The notes below the pieces were generated by a model. That model ran no database searches, was not told the origin of the DNA, and saw nothing but the letters and a program-made list of their open reading frames with translations. From Sambucus nigra (Eukaryota; Streptophyta; Magnoliopsida; Dipsacales; Adoxaceae), in NCBI GenBank assembly GCA_949130495.1, contig OX422221.1, forward strand, positions 24,935,917-24,999,916: DNA of 64,000 nt. The letters are read 5' to 3'. Shown here one piece after another: positions 58,216 through 64,000 of the stretch; the first letter of the stretch is position 1, and every line of letters begins with the position of its first letter. The translations under genes were made by a program, and so were the position numbers.

Positions 58216-61200
58216 TGTAATACCCCGTACTTTTGGCTATATTTATTTTGGGATTAAATAATTAAATGCGTATTAATTGGAAATTAATCCGGGTTATAAA
58301 TACTAATATGATGCGATTGGTATTTGATTATGTACATATATGATTATATATGTATTTGGTATTATAAAATTTGTCGTGAGATTTATATACGGCAATTTGG
58401 AAATTTTGTTGAGACGCGTGGGACCGCCGCGTCACGGTATAATATTTTGATATTAAAAGTGAGTTTAAAATCTATAATCCGTATGGTCGTTTTGAGTGCG
58501 CCAACGCGTCCGGAAGGGTCGAGATAGTCAGAATACACTAGCCGGGGGTATAGTTTGGGTCCCGGGGTATTTTTAGGCCATACCGGTAACTTAAAGGGTA
58601 TTTTAGTAATTTGGTATTTTTGGGTAATTAAAAGTGACGAAAATTGAGAGTTGTAATCTGATAAGGATTGACCCCAACCAACCCTTATTAACCCAACTAG
58701 CTACGGAGGTTTATCAAATTAGGTTTTCATAAGTTTCCCCAAAGCAAACCCTAGCCACCATAGCCTTTTGGAGAAGAAAGCTTGGAGAAGGAGAGAGAGA
58801 GAGGAATTCTGCAGAAATTCGACACCAAATCCACACCAAATTCAGAAATCAAACCAAGGCAAGTGACTTTATTTCATTTAAATTCGAAGAATGTCTTTTC
58901 CATGTTAGATATTGAAGAATCTTGATTGTTCTTGAAAGATTAAAAGAAAACCCATGAAATTTGAAGTTATTATTGAATGTTGGGATAGGTTTGCATGTAG
59001 AAACATTGTTGGGAGATTTAATTTCGGATATTTAATATCTATATGATGTATAAACGAATTAAAATCTGGGAATTTATGATGAGAAAAAGTTAGGGTTTAT
59101 GTTCTTGAAGAAAATTGGGAATTAATGTAGAAATTGTGATTTAATGATGTTTAGATGATATCAAACCCCTTTAATGATGTTAGTATAGCCCCTTAAAATG
59201 TTTGAGGATGATTAGAGAACTCAATGTATTGTGGGAACGAATTTTAGAAGAGGTTTGAGGAGTAAAAATGGTGAAAAACGATTTTTGGGAAATTCTGGGC
59301 CGAAACTGGCATCTCGTTAGAAGCAGCCCCCAGGTCGTTCGAATGAGCTCGTTCGAACGAGCTTCTAACGAGTTGACCAGTCATTATTAACGAGTAGGAT
59401 TTTCGTTCGATATCTCGTTCGAACGAGATATCGTTAGAAGAGTCAGTTCGTTCGAACGAACTGGGATCTCGTTCGAACAGCCTCGTTCGAACGAGACTTC
59501 TAACGACCTGACAGTCCAAACTCGTTCGAAGCCTCGTTCGAACGAGACTTCTAACGAGTTGACAGTTTGACCCTTTTTGGACTGTTTTGACTTTTGGAGT
59601 CCCGGGAACTGGTTCAAGGGTAGTGTTAGTATTCCTTTGATGATATAGTGATTGATTTGGGACTTTTGGGTTATTGAGATGAGTAAACCATACACTAGAG
59701 TTATATTCAATGAACCGTTTGGGTTGAGACGTGAGTGTCTTCTACGATGTGAGGATAAATTATGGCACGTATAATTATGAACCGGAATAAAATAAGTTGT
59801 GATAATTATAATTAGTACGAGAGTGCAAAATGTACTACGAATATAATACGGTATTACTAAGATGTGTGATTACTTAGTATTGATATATGGATTGTATGTA
59901 TGACATACCTACCATACTTGGTATCACGGGAGGTTTCGTTCGCATAGGACCCTCTAATCCTTGTGTGCCTACGGGGGGGATATAGACTGGTACCTTGATG
60001 AACATAGGTCATAGAAAGACTTATTGTGATATTAATAAGTCCGCTGACCATGGGAGCGTAGGTATGTGCGTGACCCATGTGATGGTGACTGTGTTCGCCT
60101 CCACTATTTGTGATTTGTGTTATCTGAACTATTCCTGAGAGATTCGGAATATGTGATCCTTATGTACGTGATGTACCGGGATAGATAGCAGAGTATGTGT
60201 GCACCATAGCTTAGATTGCGGGGTGCTTGTATCGTATATTTATGATGTGAATAATATGCGTTATATTAATGGGAATCCTCATGTTAATGTTGTAAAATAT
60301 TACGGTATTGTTTCGAGTTATATAATGAGTTAGCTGATAGTTATATCAATGGCATATGTAGTAACTGAGTTTACGTTAAACCTCTATTAAATTACGAGCG
60401 TTGTTATGTTAATTGGAACCGAGTTATATGGGTAGAACCTTTGGCAGTTTAGCTAGTTATGTTGTCAGTTAGCTAGAAATATGGGTCGTTATAGATGGGT
60501 ACTTGCGTTAGGAGTGCACAGTTAGTCGAGAGGTGAGAATTTAATGTGAGTGCACGTCCTAACATGTATTTTGCATTTAATGTTTTAAATGTTTTTAAAG
60601 CACTTGCAGGTTTTTAAATATAACACATTCGGGCTCTGACCCGTTTGCTTTTCAAATCTCTTTTTCTTGTAAAACCATTTTAGGTGCCCAGCCACAAGGA
60701 CACCAAGCATAGGTACTCATTCAGGTGACGAGCTGTAGCTATTTGTGGAAGCTACAGGGATTTGCTCATAGACGCTTCTATCTTTTGGATTCCAGAGTCA
60801 CGATCTATCTATCCGTTGTAGGGCATGTTGCCCATTTCTATTTAGAGACATCATTTTTACATTTCAGTTTTCAGACTCTAGCATGTATTGCTCAGTATTC
60901 AGTTTTAGTTATTTATTTCAGTTTACTTATCAGTTGTGGGATTCGTATTGAGGAGTTTTTCCTCCAGGTTTTATTTACATATTGTGATGGTTATCCGTTT
61001 TACTTCAGCATGGTGAATGGTGTTATTTAGTTATTCATTACTTCTGTTGCATGTTAATCAGATTTAATAAAATTTGGCACTTACTTTTTAAATACTAGGT
61101 GGTTAGTAAAAAAATAACGTTTTCGACAGTGATGCTATTAACTGAGCCAACTTGGCATTTTGAATTAATTTTATAAAGGAGTAGCTACCCGGTGTTTAAT

Positions 61201-61216
61201 TAGTCGGGGTGTCACA
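58216..61216 (+). repeat. Element B 3' LTR (adjacent to the OMT gene)
   Basis: 3001 bp, nearly identical to the 5' LTR, in the same orientation as the OMT gene. Its TATAAATA copy is at 58295-58302. It now occupies the position of the OMT proximal promoter, so any read-out transcription would enter the OMT reading frame. Confidence 0.97.
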
Positions 61217-61254
61217 CATACCTATCATTGGCCAGTCTAAAAAGTAAACCATCC

Positions 61255-61673
61255 ATGGCAACATCTTCCCCAACAACCCCACACTCCAATAATGAAGAAC
61301 AAAACTGCTCATATGCCATGCAACTAGTATCCTCAATCGCCCTGCCCATGGTCTTACACACAGCCATCCAACTCAACATTTTAGACACCATCTCAAAAGC
61401 AGGTCCCAATATTCAAATCTCCCCATCTAACATAGCCACCCAGCTGGGATTTGTTGATAAAAATCCAACTTCACCAGCTATGATAGATAGAATGCTAAGG
61501 TTGCTAGCCAGTTTTTCAGTTGTGACTTGTTCACTTGGAGGTGATGATGGTGTAACAAGAGTTTATGGGTTGGGTCCTGTGGGGAAGTATTTTGTTAAAA
61601 ATGAGAATGGAGTTTCTTTGGGTCCTTTGATGGCTTTGCTTCAAGATAAAATCTTCATTGATAGCTGGTTGGT

Positions 61674-61757
<84 letters not shown>

Positions 61758-63701
61758 CCTTTTAGCATGACATTTCATGCATGGACATGAAATGTAAAAA
61801 ATATCATACATGTCTTATTGACATCCCCATATGCTATCTTATTATATGGATATATATATACACTGGGTTATACCCGTACCGATGGTACGGTGATAAATTT
61901 GCTCACAATTATTTTTTGTTATGGCATTAATGCCCTCTTAGGTATGGTATTTAACACTTTAAGAATAACTTCAAAATACCAATCACAACGTTACACACCT
62001 TTTGTAACATTCTCTAGCTACACGTATTATAACATTACTTGTCACGTTTGCCCATGTCGATTGCACACTGAAAATAATAATATCCGTACAATTCATTCAC
62101 ATATATGTGATTTGAAATGTCAAAATAAATGTAACACACGTCAATTTTCTTCCTAGCATATTAAAATGTTACAACATCTTCATAAATGATGATTTGCTTC
62201 GATTCCCCCTCTCCCAAAATAAAACATAATTCAAAATCCAAACAACAATGTTTAAACATTGTAATCAAACTGTAGGAAATTATATTAAAAATTATGAGAG
62301 ACATACTGCTTGACTGAGTTCTTCATTATAGGCATTACATATTAAAAAATACTTAGCAATAACCATTTAAAATTTTAATAAATAAGTGCACGATGATTAA
62401 TAGGCGGTTTTTTTATATGTTCTTAAAACCTAATTAATTTGATAGTCAGAGAGACCTTGGTCTAAATTTGGGCAACAATTGTTGAAATGAATTCAATTGC
62501 CTTAATCCAAAAATTATTTTCTACTTTTCTAGCACATACCTTTTCTTATCTTCAAGGAAAAAGTGTTGTTAATAATATATATTTAATAATTGCCTTTTTA
62601 ATGTTGTGGATGTGATTGAGGGTTTCACTATTCATCATGGGGGACTATTGTATAATTTTGTCTTTAATCAAGTGACTAAAGTTCAATCCATTGATGACAA
62701 CCACCCCCTGAACTTTTGTGAATCTTTTTAATATATTACGCGTAGTTTGTTTTTTTCTGAAGTTAAGAGCAAATAATGTGCTTTTGGGATTATTTTCACT
62801 TGAGGTCCATTGGTTATGCATATTATATAGTTGGGTTCGGGTACATGATATCATAAATACTGAAACAAGTTATAAATAATTATCATCACAAATGTTAAAA
62901 AACATCATAAAAACATCGTGATCATAATATGGAATTTTTTACACCCTAACCTCGTAATTTGCACAAAACATATGATCCCCAAAGTACAAATGACCATAAC
63001 AATAACAAAACTTTATTTAAACAAAGTAGTAAACATTTTTACCTATGAAAATTAGCTTGAGATATGAGGGAATGTTAAGTGGGGACATAAGCTTATACAT
63101 ATTGTGTTGAGTTTATAGAAAATCATACACTCTGACACACTCGCACACAATATTATACATTTCATGTTGTGATGTTTTATTGTACTATTTGAAAGAAGTT
63201 TCCAAATTCTTGAATACAAGCGATGTTAACATTATTTATCAACTATGGAATTTACATTATTTTTCCCCAGGGAACAATAATTGTTGTGTAGCTTCATTAA
63301 AGATTAGGCACACTATAATATTAAATTTGTTGTCGTAGTTTTACTTGAAGATGTAAATACTCTAATTTTCATTCATCTGATCATTTATAGGTACCAACTA
63401 AACGATTCTCTCGCTGAAGAAGACATTCCATTTGACAGGGTCCATGGCACACATTCATTTGAATACCTCGGCCAAGACCCCAGGTACAATGAGGTTTTTA
63501 ACAATGCCATGATAAACCACACAACTTTGGTCATCAAGAAAATGTTGGAGTGCTACAGTGGTTTTGAAAACCTCAAACGGGTAGTTGATGTTGGAGGCGG
63601 TCTTGGAGTTACTCTCAACTTGATCACCTCAAAATACCCCACCATTGCAGGAATTAACTTCGACTTGCCACATGTTATACGACATGCCCCACCTTATCCT
63701 G
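61255..63701 (+). CDS. Class II caffeate-type O-methyltransferase, exons 1-2 (incomplete at window edge)
   Basis: A SAM-dependent small-molecule O-methyltransferase of the plant COMT family. It would be a cytosolic dimer that methylates phenolic hydroxyls in phenylpropanoid or related pathways; the substrate cannot be told. Exon 1 is 61255-61667 (413 nt, donor CTG|GTTGGT) and exon 2 is 63391-63701 (311 nt, acceptor TTTATAG, donor CCTG|GTATGA), together ~241 codons. Residues ~15-85 match the dimerisation domain (YAMQLVSSIALPMVLHTAIQ, LDTISKAG). SWYQLNDSLAEEDIPF spans the splice junction. The SAM-binding loop VVDVGGGLGV lies at 202-211 and the SAM-ribose Asp in GINFDLPHVI at ~229. The ATG at 61255 is chosen because upstream in-frame sequence has no other ATG. 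Exons 3-4 with the catalytic HDW motif should follow beyond 64000; pseudogene 1 (8619-9636) shows what they look like. No lesion is seen in the visible part. Confidence 0.93.
61668..63390 (+). other. OMT intron 1 (1723 bp)
   Basis: GT...AG intron. It begins with a (CT)n run (61674-61700) and an (AT)n run (61701-61753); pseudogene 2 has the same microsatellite at the same place. A cactgggttatacccgtacc phrase at ~61860, followed by a gatggtacgg palindrome, resembles a common dispersed plant repeat. The rest is AT-rich without features. Confidence 0.8.
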
Positions 63702-64000
63702 GTATGACATACTCACTTGATCCTAAATTAATAGTCGTATTAATAGTCGTGTTTCTAAAAAATATTATATAAAGCTAGGTGACATTTGTTACTCATCCGA
63801 ACCTAGAAATATTACACTGTTACTAAAACATATTATATATATGACTTGCATTAAAAGCTTTTCATCATTTTTAGGAGAATAAATTAGGAAAGTAAGAATC
63901 TTTCTTATAATTTTTGACTTTCAGTGGCTACTATTAATTTTGGACAGAAGGAGTAATTTATTAGTTCTTTTCCTATTTCTTGTGTCGAATATTATTTTTT
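63702..64000 (+). other. OMT intron 2 (start), runs off the window
   Basis: Opens with GTATGA. No acceptor followed by the expected GVEYV-type exon 3 coding sequence is found before the window end. A Stowaway-like MITE candidate lies inside. Confidence 0.7.
63790..63955. mobile_element. Stowaway-like MITE candidate in OMT intron 2
   Basis: The right end reads attttggacagaaggagta, the reverse complement of TACTCCTTCTGTCCAAAAT, which closely resembles plant Stowaway termini. The left end tactcatccgaacctag is a weaker match. Length (~166 bp) and a TA at both ends fit Tc1/mariner-type MITEs. Confidence 0.45.

Larger units (their letters stand above)
50356..61216 (+). mobile_element. Tekay/Del-like Ty3/gypsy element B, young and nearly intact
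   Basis: A 10.9-kb plus-strand element with a perfect 5-bp TSD CATAC (50351-50355 and 61217-61221). It has two 3001-bp LTRs (50356-53356, 58216-61216; TGTAATACCCC to GGGGTGTCACA), an initiator tRNA-Met PBS (53359-53370) and a polypurine tract ttaggggggaagta before the 3' LTR. One long gag-pol frame carries just two nonsense codons. By eye the LTRs differ at only ~15 of 3001 positions (~0.5%), so insertion was very recent. It is related to element A but in the opposite orientation. It lies 38 bp upstream of the OMT start codon. Confidence 0.97.

Noticed and set aside
61228..61254. Upstream extension of the OMT frame to 61228
   Set aside because: It would need a non-ATG (TTG) start. The ATG at 61255 gives a normal family N-terminus, and the extension lies next to the insertion border.
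61668..61770. Extension of OMT exon 1 into a Leu-Ser and Tyr-Ile repeat tail
   Set aside because: This is translation of the (CT)n(AT)n start of intron 1. The exon 2 phase and family alignment place the donor at 61668.

Overview
The window is nuclear DNA from a flowering plant, most likely a eudicot. It is AT-rich, its genes have introns with GT/AG borders, and it holds plant-type Ty3/gypsy chromovirus (Tekay/Del-like), Tat/Athila-like, copia, LINE, CACTA, Mutator-like and miniature elements. No prokaryotic, organellar or CRISPR features are present. Most of the sequence is layered transposon DNA. The only host gene that still looks functional is a class II caffeate-type O-methyltransferase (OMT) at the right edge. 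Its exons 1 and 2 are in the window and the rest lies beyond base 64000.

Layout. 1-356: two diverged copies of a ~169-bp satellite. 357-2264: no clear gene, but two short exon-like segments on the minus strand. 2265-3736: an intronless, broken ALG11 mannosyltransferase copy. 3737-8600: non-coding, with two decayed CACTA-type ends and microsatellites. 8619-9636: OMT pseudogene (exons 3 and 4). 10613-11024: short element with an 11-bp target duplication. 12817-13112: OMT pseudogene exon 1. 13193-15263: gag fragment, leader and decayed primer-binding site of a Tat/Athila-like element. 15264-28437: its LTR, split by a complete but dead Tekay-like element A (17021-27709, minus, TSD ACGGC). 28438-28870: copia integrase remnant. 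28951-29570: CACTA end with hairpin repeats. 30556-30971: long foldback MITE. 31370-34230: 17 monomers of the 169-bp satellite, ending in the 3' end of an LTR element (LTR 34270-35280). 36290-38091: Mutator-like element (9-bp TSD) made of eight ~175-bp tandem repeats. 38133-38761: truncated LINE with TSD. 40813-46722: non-autonomous LTR element D (TSD CTTAG), inside an older LTR. 48900-50300: degenerate direct and inverted repeats. 50356-61216: very young Tekay-like element B (TSD CATAC). 61255-63701: OMT exons 1-2.

How the parts fit together. Three OMT copies, all on the plus strand, point to an ancestral tandem OMT cluster that transposons have broken up and spread over ~55 kb. Removing element B and one TSD copy rebuilds a compact OMT promoter: a TATAAATA box 66 bp upstream of the ATG. 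Element B therefore landed almost exactly at the expected transcription start, in the same orientation as the gene. LTR comparisons by eye give the order of insertion: copia remnant, then Tat/Athila LTR, then element A (~2-3% LTR divergence), then D (~1%), then B (~0.5%).

The observations most worth following are the TSS insertion at the OMT gene, the spacing-invariant 169-bp satellite with a built-in stem that ends at the 3' LTR of a retroelement, the Mutator-like element built of tandem repeats, and palindrome clusters at equivalent places in three different LTRs.
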